The notes: generated from the sequence alone by a model not told the origin. DNA of 64,000 nucleotides from JABDCI01 sp964475835 (GCA_964475835.1 CAYYYL010000007.1:33633-97632), one strand, 5' to 3'; counted from the first letter of the stretch, positions 50,604 to 59,711 are shown. Numbers and translations: made by a program.

Positions 50604-50933
50604 TCAGGGGCTGATAAAGGAGCAGATATATTCGCAAATGCCGGATTTCACCTCGATATCAAACCCTGAGTTGGCGGGCACGTCGAAGGCGTTCCCCTGA
50701 CTGTAGTCCTTCAAGGTGTCCTGGCCCTTGATCTTCACCTGGCAGGAGCCGGCGACGATCTCCATGCGTTCCGCGAGTTGGGTTCCAAAATGGTAGGTTC
50801 CGGGATAAATAAGGCCAAGGGTCTTTTTCGTGGAATCCGAGAAATGAATCGTGTGACTGACCACCTTGCCGTCAAAATAGACGTTTGCCTTGGTGACGGC
50901 GGTGACATTCGGGAATTGTTGGGGAATGGGCAT
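50604..50933 (-). CDS. ppnP: Pyrimidine/purine nucleoside phosphorylase (DUF1255, cupin-like)
   Basis: A 109-residue cupin-fold protein slightly longer than E. coli PpnP (YaiE). KTLGLIYPGTYHFGTQLAER and MEIVAGSCQVKIKG, then ANSGFDIEV and CEYICSF, are diagnostic. The family splits a range of nucleosides with phosphate. It lies 49 bases after the LptF/G-type permease on the same strand, but no functional link is evident. Confidence 0.9.
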   Translation of the reverse strand: MPIPQQFPNVTAVTKANVYFDGKVVSHTIHFSDSTKKTLGLIYPGTYHFGTQLAERMEIVAGSCQVKIKGQDTLKDYSQGNAFDVPANSGFDIEVKSGICEYICSFISP

Positions 50934-50982
50934 TTCCGGATTGTATTCGGTCTCCTGGCTTCTGTCTCCTGAATTTTTTCCG

Positions 50983-52071
50983 CTACCGTACGTTTCGGAT
51001 CATGAAGGCCGAGGTGCATCCGAAAATGGTATTGGGCAACCAGGCTGCGATCCATGGGGGGAATCGGCCACTTTGGCCAAAAATGAAAAAGATCTGGGCC
51101 ACCAGCATGTAGGCAAAGAAGAAGAGGAGGGCATTGACAACCGCCAGGAAGTTGCTTTTGCGCTGGCCGACAACGCCAAAGGGGATTCCAATGAGAAAAA
51201 CGAGGAGGTTGGAGAAGGGGAAGGCGATGCGGGAGTGGAATTCGCTGGCGATCATCGCCCGTTTCTTCTGGGAGAGGCGTGAGGAGAATTCCATGGTCTC
51301 GAGTAATTCCCCGGTGGTCATGCGCTTGGTTTTTTTGAACTCCGAAATAAGTTCCGCGGGAGTTTCGGTGAAGTCACGATCATCCAGGATGGGAAGCCGT
51401 CGCACGCTGCCCGGATCCGTGATGGCCAGGGTGTAGTCATAGATGATGACGTTATGAAAGATCCAGTGATCCTTTTCAAAGCGGGCGGAGGTCGCGCTGA
51501 TGCGCTGCCGGTCCCGATAGTTGTCGTCGGTTTGGACGATCTCCACACCGGCGGCGCGGTTTTGGAAGCTGTCCAGAACGCTTAGAAACCAGTAGCGATT
51601 GTGTTTCATCGCGTAGTAGGTGATGCCTGTGGCCTTGTCGGTGGGGCCGCTCTGACGTTTGGTCTGTTTATCAAAGACTACCTTGGCCTCCTGCAGGGCG
51701 TTGGGAGCCCATGTCAGGTTGAGGACGAGCATCAGGATGGAGGCGCAGGTGCCGATCAGAAAATAGGGAAACATGAGCCGGAGGCAGTCGAGCCCTGCGG
51801 CGCGCATGGCGGTCAATTCCCCGTGTTTGGAGAAATCCGAAAGGACGTAGAGGAGGGCAAGGAGAAGGCTGATGGGCATGATCTGGACGAGCCAGGCGGG
51901 GATGAGAATGGTGTAGTACTCAAAGATCATCTCCATCGGTGCCTTCGCCTGGATGAAATCATGGATGTTGTCGTAAAGGTCGTAGACCACCATGCAGACG
52001 AGGAAGGCGGCCAGACAGGCGGCGAGCGGTTTCAGGAATTGCTTGATAAAATAGACGTCCAGAAGCTTCAC
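50983..52071 (-). CDS. LptF/LptG-family permease (lipopolysaccharide export)
   Basis: A 362-residue inner-membrane protein with six predicted helices in the 3+3 arrangement of LptF/LptG. The N-terminus is LLDVYFIKQFLKPLAACLAA. LSDFSKHGELTAMRAAGLDC is the conserved cytoplasmic coupling segment. A periplasmic beta-jellyroll-like region spans about 130-250. The final helices include SNLLVFLIGIPFGVVG. These proteins pair with LptB to pull lipopolysaccharide from the inner membrane. Whether it is the F or the G member cannot be told; no second copy is adjacent. It is divergent from the HDOD gene. Confidence 0.9.
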   Translation of the reverse strand: MKLLDVYFIKQFLKPLAACLAAFLVCMVVYDLYDNIHDFIQAKAPMEMIFEYYTILIPAWLVQIMPISLLLALLYVLSDFSKHGELTAMRAAGLDCLRLMFPYFLIGTCASILMLVLNLTWAPNALQEAKVVFDKQTKRQSGPTDKATGITYYAMKHNRYWFLSVLDSFQNRAAGVEIVQTDDNYRDRQRISATSARFEKDHWIFHNVIIYDYTLAITDPGSVRRLPILDDRDFTETPAELISEFKKTKRMTTGELLETMEFSSRLSQKKRAMIASEFHSRIAFPFSNLLVFLIGIPFGVVGQRKSNFLAVVNALLFFFAYMLVAQIFFIFGQSGRFPPWIAAWLPNTIFGCTSAFMIRNVR

Positions 52072-52183
52072 GTTTCATTTTTTTACCGGTTTTGGGGATG
52101 GATGACAGCTTAATTCACCTACGACGCACGCTTGACCTTCGGGCCCCGTTTCGCAAATCTGTGGTCCGTTTCCCACTGTTGTG

Positions 52184-53059
52184 ATGCAATCTCCTCTCCC
52201 ATCGAATCCCACCGCCTTCAAGCGACTCGTCGACAAGATCCAGGGGCTGCCGACTCTGCCCAGTGTGGTGGTCAAACTTCTTGCCCTTGCTGAAAACCCC
52301 GTCACTTCCGCCAAGGACATCGAGACCGTTCTTGCGGGCGATCCTCCCTTGACGATGAAGGTGATGTCGGTCGCCAACTCCTCGTTTTACGGATATCACA
52401 ACAATGTACGCACCTTGACGGAGGCGATCATCATTCTCGGGTTCCCCACGATCCGCTCCATAGTGCTTGCCGCCTCGGTGTTTCAGGCTTTCCCGGGGAC
52501 GGCGCGGCCCGGATTCGATCGCGCACAATTTTGGAGGCACTCGCTCGCCACCGCCGTCGCGTCACGATTGCTGGCGATCCAGAAGCAGACGATTGACATG
52601 GAGGAGGCGTTCATCGCGGGGTTGATTCATGATATTGGAAAAATCGTGCTCGATGAATACGCGTCCGACCAGTGGCAGTCCGCGTTGACCTATTCGTCGG
52701 AAAAAAAGGTGATGCTGGTCGAGGCGGAGCTGGCGCTTTTCGGATTTTCGCATGCCCAGGTGGGGCAGTGGCTGGCCATCAAGTGGAAGCTTCCCACCCC
52801 CTACGCGTCCGCCATTTTTTATCATCATCAGCCTGCGTTTGCGCGTCATGATGAGGTGCTGGTTTCCATCGTGCACATCGCGGATTCCCTCGTGAGGGAG
52901 TCTCATCTGGGGTCGGGGGGGGACGATGTGGTGCCACCCATTGATCCGGAGGCGCTTCGGCAGACGGGTTTTACGGAGGAGACCTTGAAAAAGGTTCGGG
53001 ATAAGCTTCCGGATGCCTTTGAGAAGGCGAGCGCGTCGTTCCCGTTGCCCGGGCGTTGA
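52184..53059 (+). CDS. HDOD domain signalling protein
   Basis: A 291-residue protein made almost wholly of an HDOD domain: LPTLPSVVVKLLALAENPV, LTMKVMSVANSSFYG, ILGFPTIRSIVLAASVFQAF, AFIAGLIHDIGKIVLDEY and HAQVGQWLAIKWKLP. The HD-like residues (HDIGK) are present, but the family is not known to be catalytic in general; it acts as a signalling or binding module. The ATG at 52184 follows a GTG at 52181. It ends 5 bases before the GAF-SpoIIE phosphatase gene, so the two are likely one unit. Confidence 0.9.
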   Translation: MQSPLPSNPTAFKRLVDKIQGLPTLPSVVVKLLALAENPVTSAKDIETVLAGDPPLTMKVMSVANSSFYGYHNNVRTLTEAIIILGFPTIRSIVLAASVFQAFPGTARPGFDRAQFWRHSLATAVASRLLAIQKQTIDMEEAFIAGLIHDIGKIVLDEYASDQWQSALTYSSEKKVMLVEAELALFGFSHAQVGQWLAIKWKLPTPYASAIFYHHQPAFARHDEVLVSIVHIADSLVRESHLGSGGDDVVPPIDPEALRQTGFTEETLKKVRDKLPDAFEKASASFPLPGR

Positions 53060-53064
53060 TTCCC

Positions 53065-54834
53065 ATGAACCCACAGGGAATCTATGAGGCCCTGGCTCGA
53101 GGCGAACGGATCGAGACACAGCTCCCGGCCCTCCTTCAGAGTCTGGATGTGGAGGCCCTGGTGCTTTTTTATGCCGGCGAGGAGCAGGCTTATGTTGCCT
53201 TCCGGCGCACCAACCATGACCTGCTCGAGCAGACGAAAAACAAGCTTGTCGCTCGGGTGACTTCGGCCCGTCAGTCTGCGCCGACGGAGCGCGCCTGGAC
53301 TCCCTTTGGAGGGGTCTGGCTCTGTCTGCCCCATGAGGCCCATGTTCATGTGGATCTGGCCCTCAGTGAAGCGGATCTCCACCGGTTGAGTCGGGAGCCG
53401 TTCCCTTCTCACGTGAAACTCCATCTCATTTCTTTTGGGGACGAGGTGCTGGGCGGCCTGGGCCTGATCACGGGGAAAACGGAGGAGGAAGCACGGGTAA
53501 ATTCCGAAACTTCATGGGAGGAGGTGGCTTTGGACGTGAAGGTTCCCAATGAACTTCTTGTGGCCCTGGGGATCGCGCGTCAGATCGAGGCCTCGCGTCG
53601 GGCGAATGAGGACGCCAAGGATCGCCTTGAGCGCCTTGCCCATGTGGGGCATGTGTTTGCGGAGGGACTTCCCCTGGACCGGACGCTTGCCCGTTTGCTC
53701 GAAATCGCCCTTCACATTGCAGGGTCGAGCATTGGGGTGGTCAAGGTCACTCCCTTCGACGGAGAAACCGTACTGGAGCCCATCAGTTGGGGGCTTCCTC
53801 CCGACTGGGTCGATCTGTTGCGTTTCAAAGAGGGGGAGCTTGTGACGGAGGTCGTGATGTCCAAACGTAAGCCCGTCTATCTCGATTCCCTCAACGCCCT
53901 TGAGACAACCGGACGTCCCAAATTTCTCAAATCCCTGACCGTGGTGCCTTTGTCCTACGAGGGCGGGACCCTCGGGTGCATGTGCATCGCCAATCCACCC
54001 CCCTCATTTTATCAAGATGAAGCCGAGCAAAGCACCTTGATGACGCTGGCTTCGCTGGTGGGCGGAGCCATTCAAAGCGCGCGACATCTTCAATCGGAAA
54101 TCAAGGCTCAGAGACTGCGTGAGGAAATGAAGCTGGCTGCCCAGGTCCAGCTCAGCCTTCTCCCCAGGGAACTTCCCTCAGGAGAACAGGTCCGGGTGGC
54201 CGCCTCCATCCGTGCCGCACGTCAACTTGGCGGGGATTTTTACGACATTCTCGATCTCGGGCAGGGGCGTTGGGGCATCATGATTGCCGATGTGTCGGGA
54301 AAGGGGCCTTCCGCTGCGTTGCTGATGGCGACGGCACGGGCCTATCTTCACATCTTCGCCCGCCAGGAAACGTCTCCGGGAGCTGTGCTTGAAAAGATGA
54401 ATCGTGCATTGACACAGGATTTTACGGACGGACGCTTCCTGACGGCAGCTTATTTGTTGGTTGATGTGCCTCAGCGCCGCCTTCAGATGGCTGGTGCCGG
54501 ACATCATCCCATCTATCTTCTGTCGGGTGAAGGGGCGATGTCGCTTTCCTGTGATGATCTTCCCCTTGGTCTAGATGCTGGTTCAAGTTACCGCGATGCA
54601 TCCATGGAACTGAAAAACGAGACCACCATTCTTCTCTACACCGATGGTCTTGTGGAGGCGGCATCCCCTTCGGGCAAGTTTTTTGGGGATGAACGCATGG
54701 CGTCCTTCCTGAACGGAAAGTCCGCCCCACCCGCCCAACAACTGGTCGATCGCCTCATTCGTGAAGTTGAGGTGTGGACTGAAGGCGCCGCCCTCCGGGA
54801 TGACCTGACCATTCTCGCAGTTGCAGTGTCATGA
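53065..54834 (+). CDS. GAF-SpoIIE (PP2C-type) serine/threonine phosphatase
   Basis: A 589-residue protein. After a divergent N-terminal region (about 1-190), a GAF domain occupies about 195-340 (RLLEIALHIAGSSIGVVKVT, LTVVPLSYEGGTLGCMCIAN). A helical linker (LREEMKLAAQVQLSLLPREL) enters the RsbU/SpoIIE phosphatase (about 370-585) with ARQLGGDFYDI, ADVSGKGPSAALLMA, GAGHHPIYLL and LLYTDGLVEA (metal-binding Asp residues). Such proteins dephosphorylate anti-anti-sigma factors in partner-switch pathways, but no STAS or RsbW gene is adjacent. It is coupled to the HDOD gene. Confidence 0.92.
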   Translation: MNPQGIYEALARGERIETQLPALLQSLDVEALVLFYAGEEQAYVAFRRTNHDLLEQTKNKLVARVTSARQSAPTERAWTPFGGVWLCLPHEAHVHVDLALSEADLHRLSREPFPSHVKLHLISFGDEVLGGLGLITGKTEEEARVNSETSWEEVALDVKVPNELLVALGIARQIEASRRANEDAKDRLERLAHVGHVFAEGLPLDRTLARLLEIALHIAGSSIGVVKVTPFDGETVLEPISWGLPPDWVDLLRFKEGELVTEVVMSKRKPVYLDSLNALETTGRPKFLKSLTVVPLSYEGGTLGCMCIANPPPSFYQDEAEQSTLMTLASLVGGAIQSARHLQSEIKAQRLREEMKLAAQVQLSLLPRELPSGEQVRVAASIRAARQLGGDFYDILDLGQGRWGIMIADVSGKGPSAALLMATARAYLHIFARQETSPGAVLEKMNRALTQDFTDGRFLTAAYLLVDVPQRRLQMAGAGHHPIYLLSGEGAMSLSCDDLPLGLDAGSSYRDASMELKNETTILLYTDGLVEAASPSGKFFGDERMASFLNGKSAPPAQQLVDRLIREVEVWTEGAALRDDLTILAVAVS

Positions 54835-54897
54835 CGAATGAGGCTTCAGGGGGACTTCCCTCTTGACTCCCCGTCGATCAATGTTTCTATCAATGAT

Positions 54898-55359
54898 ATG
54901 AACTTCATTTCAGGGAGTGTGATGGTGGGCATTTTGGCAGCGGGTTCCGTACTGGCACAGGATACCTCCATCGATCCTTCCTCCACGCCCGTGCCCACGG
55001 CACCCCTGGCCATCACTCCCGCGGAAGTGCCTGTCACAGAAAATGTTTCCACCAACGAGGCTCCCATTCCTGCAACCGCGGCGGAGATCCCCGTCAAGGC
55101 GCGCAAGGAACCCACGAAGGCGCTCGATCAAAAGGGAAAAATTGAAAATCTCGATTCTGCGAAAGGAACCTTTACCGTCGAAGGCGTTTCCTTTGTTCTC
55201 TCCAAAAAAGGAAAGGTCTTCATTGATGGAGCCAAAAAGCATCTCTCGGATTTGAAGGCTGGGGATCTCGTGGCCGTGGTCTATTTTTCGAAGGCTGATG
55301 GCACGAATCTGGCGACCCGCGTCATCAAAGGCCACTCGGCGAAAAAGAAGACCAAGTGA
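54898..55359 (+). CDS. Secreted protein with C-terminal OB-like domain
   Basis: A 153-residue protein starting MNFISGSVMVGILAAGSVLA, a signal peptide with likely cleavage after VLA. A Pro/Thr/Glu-rich stretch (about 25-80) leads to a small beta domain (GKIENLDSAKGTFTVEGVSF, LKAGDLVAVVYFSKADG) reminiscent of DUF5666-like single-strand OB folds. The tail is basic (GHSAKKKTK). Function unknown. The ATG at 54898 is preferred to 54838 because it begins the signal peptide. Confidence 0.6.
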   Translation: MNFISGSVMVGILAAGSVLAQDTSIDPSSTPVPTAPLAITPAEVPVTENVSTNEAPIPATAAEIPVKARKEPTKALDQKGKIENLDSAKGTFTVEGVSFVLSKKGKVFIDGAKKHLSDLKAGDLVAVVYFSKADGTNLATRVIKGHSAKKKTK

Positions 55360-55375
55360 GTCGGATGCCGACCGA

Positions 55376-56416
55376 ATGAATCATTCGAGCGAGGGTATTT
55401 CGGAGAAAATCTCGGAGGCAGCCCTTTCCATTGGTTTTGATCGGATGGGAATCGCTTCCGCCGAACCCTCCTCCCACGGAGACAACCTGGATCGATGGCT
55501 TTCCGAGGGACGTCACGGGGATATGGCCTGGATGGCGCGTGATCCGGCACGACGCAAGAACGTTCAACATCTCATGCCCGGGGCGCGAAGTGTGGTGGTT
55601 GTCGCTTTGAACTACCACGTTCCTGTCACGGATGATTCATCAGGGGGTGTCGTCGCCCGTTATGCGCGCGGGCGCGATTACCACAAAACGATGCAAAAGA
55701 TGCTCGAACGTCTCGCCGGCGAAATTGAGGCGGTGGGCGGGGAGGGAACCATGACCCGTGTGGCCCTCGACACCTCGGCGGTGCTGGAGCGTGAACTCGC
55801 CCAACGCGCCGGAATCGGATGGATTGGGAAAAGCACGGTTGCCCTCACTCGCGAATGGGGAACATGGTTCCTTCTTGGCGAAGTGGTCACCAACCTTCCC
55901 CTCAAGCCGGATGAACCTGCGGTGAATCGTTGTGGAAGCTGCCAGCGCTGCATCGATGCATGTCCGACCCGGGCGATCACCGCACCCTATCAGCTCGATG
56001 CCCGGCGGTGCATCGCCTATCTCACGATCGAGTGCAAGGGCGACATCCCCGTGGAATTTCGGACCGCAATGGGGAATCGGATTTTTGGGTGTGACGACTG
56101 CCTGGCGGTCTGTCCGTGGAACCGATTTGCAAGGGAAGCGCGTGCGTTCAGGGAAACCTACCGTGCGGATCTGGTGTCCCTGAATCCCCGGGAACTATTG
56201 GAGATGAATGCCGAGAGGTTCGAAGCAAAATTTTCCGGAACCCCGATCCGGCGTCTGGGGCTGGAGCGTTTGCAGCGAAATGCGGCGGTTGTGCTGGGGA
56301 ATATTGGAACAGCGAATGATCTGCGTCAGTTATACTGGCAGCAAGGCTCGAACCCGAGCGTGATGGTGCGACGTCATGCCTCGTGGGCATGGGAGCGTCT
56401 CAGGCATAGGATATGA
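55376..56416 (+). CDS. queG: Epoxyqueuosine reductase
   Basis: A 346-residue cobalamin- and iron-sulfur-dependent enzyme that makes queuosine from epoxyqueuosine in tRNA. Family motifs are DTSAVLERELAQRAGIGWIG (proton-donor Asp near 132) and the two-cluster ferredoxin part: Cys 186, 189, 192, 196 in CGSCQRCIDACP, plus Cys 239, 242, 246 in CDDCLAVCPWN. The C-terminal HEAT-like helices (RLGLERLQRNAAVVLGNIG) complete the usual length. The start at 55376 avoids a 26-residue overlap with the preceding gene. No other queuosine gene is nearby. Confidence 0.95.
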   Translation: MNHSSEGISEKISEAALSIGFDRMGIASAEPSSHGDNLDRWLSEGRHGDMAWMARDPARRKNVQHLMPGARSVVVVALNYHVPVTDDSSGGVVARYARGRDYHKTMQKMLERLAGEIEAVGGEGTMTRVALDTSAVLERELAQRAGIGWIGKSTVALTREWGTWFLLGEVVTNLPLKPDEPAVNRCGSCQRCIDACPTRAITAPYQLDARRCIAYLTIECKGDIPVEFRTAMGNRIFGCDDCLAVCPWNRFAREARAFRETYRADLVSLNPRELLEMNAERFEAKFSGTPIRRLGLERLQRNAAVVLGNIGTANDLRQLYWQQGSNPSVMVRRHASWAWERLRHRI

Positions 56417-56469
56417 ACATGGGGGGATCCCCTTCCGTTCGCTGGGGAAAAGGAGTAGGCTAGGATGTC

Positions 56470-57510
56470 ATGACCTCGAAAAAGCCGGTTTCTCCATGGA
56501 TGAAAGGCTCCCTGCCGGATCGGAAGTGGAAGGTTCTGGCGACAGGAATTTTTCGGCGTCAATTCCGGTACAATCGCATTTTTCGCGATTGGTGTCACAG
56601 CCATGCCCCGTTCATGACCCCTCGGGAGAACATCCCAGGGCTACCCCTTCTGGCATTCAAGGAATCGAAGGTGGCTTCATTCCGGGTGACGCGGAATACA
56701 TCTTATTTCCAATCGAGTGGAACCACTTCCGGAAGGGGAAAGACGAGTCGTCATTATCACCCATCCCTCGATCTCTATCGAACAAGCGTCGTCGAGGGAT
56801 GGGGCTGGTTTTTACGCGAGTCAGAATTTGAAGCGAAATTTGCAAAGGCGCGGTTTCTGGCATTGATGCCCTCTTGTCGTGAAGCTCCGCATTCCTCCCT
56901 TTCCTGCATGCTGGAAACGCTGATGCGGGCATGCGGGGATGGACAGGGATTCTGGTCCATGCAGGGTGGACGCTGGAACTGGTCCGGCCTTGCAAAGGAA
57001 ATGGGAAGATCGCGTGATGCCCCAATGGTTCTTTTTGGAACTGCATTTGGATGGGTTCATTTTCTGGACTGGTGCGCCAGGCATCGCCGGAAATTTCGAT
57101 TGGGGAATGCTCTCGTGATCGAGACTGGTGGTTACAAAGGGCGGAGTCGAGAGTTGGAGCGCGATGATTTGCACGCGCAGCTTGCGGGCTTGTTGGGTGT
57201 GCCGCGTTCCCGTGTGCGAAGCGAATATTCCATGTGCGAGATCTCCTCCCAGGCGTATTCCTTTCCACATCGAGGAACCCAGCTGTTTCGTTTTCCCCCA
57301 TGGTGCCGGGCGCAGGTGATGCGACCGGGAACGGCGAAAATTTGCCGTCCAGGTGAGAAAGGTGTCCTGGAGATTCACGATCTTGCCAACGTCGATTCCT
57401 GTGCCTTCATTCGCACGGAGGACATGGCGATCGCACACCCGGAGGGGTTCGAACTGGCGGGACGATTGCCGAAAGCGGGTTTGAAAGGGTGTTCGTTGGC
57501 GTTTGAGTAA
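56470..57510 (+). CDS. LuxE-family acyl-protein synthetase-like enzyme
   Basis: A 346-residue ANL-type adenylate-forming protein of the LuxE family. FQSSGTTSGRGKTSRHYHPS is the phosphate-binding loop, VIETGGYKGRSRELER and RSEYSMCEISSQAYSF are the typical second and third motifs, and GVLEIHDLANVDSCAFI plus EDMAIAHPEGFELAGR close the core. LuxE activates fatty acids in bioluminescence, but related proteins act outside it, often beside acyl-CoA reductases (LuxC). No luxC is adjacent here, and the gene lies between queG and tatC, so the substrate is open. Confidence 0.85.
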   Translation: MTSKKPVSPWMKGSLPDRKWKVLATGIFRRQFRYNRIFRDWCHSHAPFMTPRENIPGLPLLAFKESKVASFRVTRNTSYFQSSGTTSGRGKTSRHYHPSLDLYRTSVVEGWGWFLRESEFEAKFAKARFLALMPSCREAPHSSLSCMLETLMRACGDGQGFWSMQGGRWNWSGLAKEMGRSRDAPMVLFGTAFGWVHFLDWCARHRRKFRLGNALVIETGGYKGRSRELERDDLHAQLAGLLGVPRSRVRSEYSMCEISSQAYSFPHRGTQLFRFPPWCRAQVMRPGTAKICRPGEKGVLEIHDLANVDSCAFIRTEDMAIAHPEGFELAGRLPKAGLKGCSLAFE

Positions 57511-57575
57511 GCCATTGAGAATTTTTCTCCTCCTATCTAGGATGGAGCAGCTGCAATCACTTTGTGAAGCATTTC

Positions 57576-57644
57576 GGCGCGCCCGGCGGTCGCGCCCTAC
57601 CTGGACGGATTTCGAGCAGGTAGGGACGGCTCGCCGAGCCGTCC
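57576..57644. repeat. Dispersed repeat B, second inverted pair
   Basis: The left unit GGCGCGCCCGGCGGTCGCGC ends with CCCTACC (57576-57601). The right unit (57619-57644) starts GGTAGGGACGGC and folds on itself through GCCGAGCCGTCC. It is an inverted pair with units matching the 14131-14193 pair. It lies between the luxE-like gene and tatC. Confidence 0.65.
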
Positions 57645-57680
57645 GTCAGCGCATGGTTTGAATTGCCGCGGGAACATGGT

Positions 57681-58496
57681 ATGTCAGACGACCTTGAGAT
57701 TAAAACGGAAGATGAATCCACGGCCAATCACGGTCCCGTCAAATCGTTCCTCGATCATCTCGAGGATGTACGATGGGTGTTGGTCAAAAGTCTGACCGCG
57801 CTGGCGGTTGCCTGGATGGCGTGTTTCTATCTCGGTCCACGCATTCTTCTCTTTCTGCAATATCCCCTGAAGCGAAGTGGAATTGAGGATCCGTCGAAGT
57901 TTCTGAAGGCGTTCGGTCCGGCGGATGCCTTTTCCATCTCGTTTCAACTGGCGCTGTATGCGGGGCTGATCCTTGCGGTTCCCTTTATTCTCTATTTTAT
58001 CGGATCCTTTGTCATTCCCGCCCTGACGTCGAGGGAAAGACGATGGGTGATGCCGGCGTTCATGATTGGCACCGTGTTTTTCCTGGGAGGTGTGTTCTTC
58101 TGTTATTTTCTGGTGCTTCCGCCCGCGCTCCGGGTGTCACGCGAATTTGCCTCGTGGCTCCACATCAACATGGATTTCTGGACGATCGACAGCTACGTCA
58201 GCTTCACCACAAAATTCATGCTGGGCATGGGGGTTGCGTTTGAACTTCCCCTCGTCGTCCTGCTTCTGGTCCGATTCGGTGTTCTGGACTACGCGAAGCT
58301 CTCCAAAGCCCGGCGATATGTCATTGTTCTAAATTTTATCCTGGGCGCCGTTCTGACCACGCCCGAGGTGTTCACCCAGCTCATCATGGCGATCCCGTTG
58401 ACGATCATGTATGAGGCGTGCATCTGGATCGCATGGTTTATGGAGAGGAAGAAGCCAAAACTCTCATCGGAGGGATTGATGGTGGACAAGAATTAA
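57681..58496 (+). CDS. tatC: Sec-independent protein translocase TatC
   Basis: A 271-residue polytopic membrane protein, the twin-arginine signal receptor. SFLDHLEDVRWVLVKSLTAL carries the conserved N-terminal E of the HLxELR-like motif. The remaining five helices, including the FPxxFxFxxPAL-like (here SFVIPALTSRERR) and LGMGVAFELPLVVLLLVRFG segments, are normal. Length fits. The ATG at 57681 is used; the upstream in-frame TTG is less likely. No tatA or tatB is adjacent in the window. Confidence 0.93.
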   Translation: MSDDLEIKTEDESTANHGPVKSFLDHLEDVRWVLVKSLTALAVAWMACFYLGPRILLFLQYPLKRSGIEDPSKFLKAFGPADAFSISFQLALYAGLILAVPFILYFIGSFVIPALTSRERRWVMPAFMIGTVFFLGGVFFCYFLVLPPALRVSREFASWLHINMDFWTIDSYVSFTTKFMLGMGVAFELPLVVLLLVRFGVLDYAKLSKARRYVIVLNFILGAVLTTPEVFTQLIMAIPLTIMYEACIWIAWFMERKKPKLSSEGLMVDKN

Positions 58497-58539
58497 CAGC
58501 TTACTGAAAAGCAACGAAACCATTAAAAGATTTTTCGTT

Positions 58540-58617
58540 GGAGGGCGATGCTCCGTCGTCGCCTTTCGGGCTCTGTGTCTCTATGCTTCTGATGGCGACG
58601 ACGGAGCGTCGCCCTCC
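58540..58617. repeat. REP-like palindrome A, inverted pair
   Basis: GGAGGGCGATGCTCCGTCGT (58540-58559) and its inverse ending GTCGCCCTCC (58594-58617), separated by about 30 bases, form a BIME-like pair. It lies between tatC and the chorismate mutase gene, where it may act as a bidirectional terminator for the two convergent units. Confidence 0.75.
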
Positions 58618-58706
58618 AATGCAACGTCAATCGTTCTCAACGCTTCACCAAAGGGGCGTTTGGATAAGATCTGCCACAGACGACGTTTGCTGGTGACGCG
58701 AAAGAT

Positions 58707-58985
58707 TCAGCAACCGTTTTTGCAGACGCGTTTCTGATGCTCCCGGGAAATCTTCAGAACTTTGGCGTAGATGGAGCGAAGCTCGTCCTTTTCGAGGGGG
58801 CCTTTCTGGCGTTTGCAGATCCGGGTCAGAACCTCGGTTTCACGTTTGCGATCGTAGACGTGGTTGCCGTTCCGGGCCTTGATCCGGCCGATTTTGTGGG
58901 CCAACCGCATCCGCTGGTTCAGGAGCTTGACGATGCAATCGTCTAGGCGGTCAATCTGCTTGCGAAACTGGGGCAGCGTCGGCAT
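58707..58985 (-). CDS. Chorismate mutase, AroQ-type
   Basis: A 92-residue all-helical chorismate mutase domain: FRKQIDRLDDCIVKLLNQRM, LAHKIGRIKARNG, VYDRKRETEVLTRICKRQ and LRSIYAKVLKISREHQK. The Arg and Lys residues that hold chorismate in AroQ are in place. It converts chorismate to prephenate for Phe/Tyr synthesis, and here it is a stand-alone form. The start at 58985 lies inside the 3' end of scpB (35-base overlap), so translation is coupled to scpB. Confidence 0.85.
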   Translation of the reverse strand: MPTLPQFRKQIDRLDDCIVKLLNQRMRLAHKIGRIKARNGNHVYDRKRETEVLTRICKRQKGPLEKDELRSIYAKVLKISREHQKRVCKNGC

Positions 58986-59610
58986 GGACGGCTTCTCCTT
59001 CGGATGGTGCGGCGGATTCTGCGGGGGCGGGCATGGCGGGAAGACGAAGATTGGCTTTCCGCAGCTCTTCCACGGCGGGCATTTCATCGAGATGATTCAG
59101 ACCAAAATGTTCGAGAAAACGCCGGGTGGTTCCGTAGAGCATGGGGCGTCCGGGCACTTCGGCACGTCCGGTGATGGTGACGAGTCCCCGGTCGAGAAGG
59201 GTCTGCATCACACCATCGACGGCCACGCCGCGGACGCTCTCGATATCGGCGCGGGTAATCGGCTGGCGGTAGGCGATGATGGCGAGGGTTTCGAGCGCGG
59301 GCTGGGAAAGGCGGTTGGAGCGTTGTTCCTGGAAAAGCTGGCGGAGCCACGGCGCGAACCGGGGCTGGCTGATGAGTTGGAAGGCGCCTGCGACCTCCTG
59401 GATCTGGAAACTGCGTCCCTGCTGGGTGTAGTCGACCTTCAGCTGTTCCACGGCGGCGGTGATGTCGGCTTCGGATGTTTTCTTGAAGGCACGCGTGTAC
59501 TCGTCCTCCTCCGTTTCATCGGGTTTGGAGAGGATGGTCTTGAGATCCTTGGACGACAGGGGTTCCTGGGCCGCGAAGAGGATCGCTTCAATGAGGGATT
59601 TCAGTTCCAT
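58951..59610 (-). CDS. scpB: Segregation and condensation protein B
   Basis: A 219-residue winged-helix protein of the SMC-ScpAB condensin: LKSLIEAILFAAQEPLSSKD at the start, TLAIIAYRQPITRADIESVR, GLVTITGRAEVPGRPMLYGT. The Gly-rich/acidic C-terminus (PAPAESAAPSEGEAVHADAA) is a disordered tail. ScpB binds ScpA, and a matching scpA is encoded 238 bases upstream on the same strand. REP palindromes lie in the gap. Confidence 0.95.
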   Translation of the reverse strand: MELKSLIEAILFAAQEPLSSKDLKTILSKPDETEEDEYTRAFKKTSEADITAAVEQLKVDYTQQGRSFQIQEVAGAFQLISQPRFAPWLRQLFQEQRSNRLSQPALETLAIIAYRQPITRADIESVRGVAVDGVMQTLLDRGLVTITGRAEVPGRPMLYGTTRRFLEHFGLNHLDEMPAVEELRKANLRLPAMPAPAESAAPSEGEAVHADAAPVSQAD

Positions 59611-59711
59611 GAGTGGTTATGATTCAAAATCTTCAGCAACAAAATGTCGAGCCTGCGTTCATGGAATTCTTCGAATGCGTGCGGGTGGGAAGGGTGTTTG
59701 AATCCAGATAC

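Noticed and set aside
58497..58706. Possible tRNA or small RNA between tatC and the chorismate mutase gene
   Set aside because: The structure present is a pair of REP palindromes; no cloverleaf or conserved T-loop sequence could be found.
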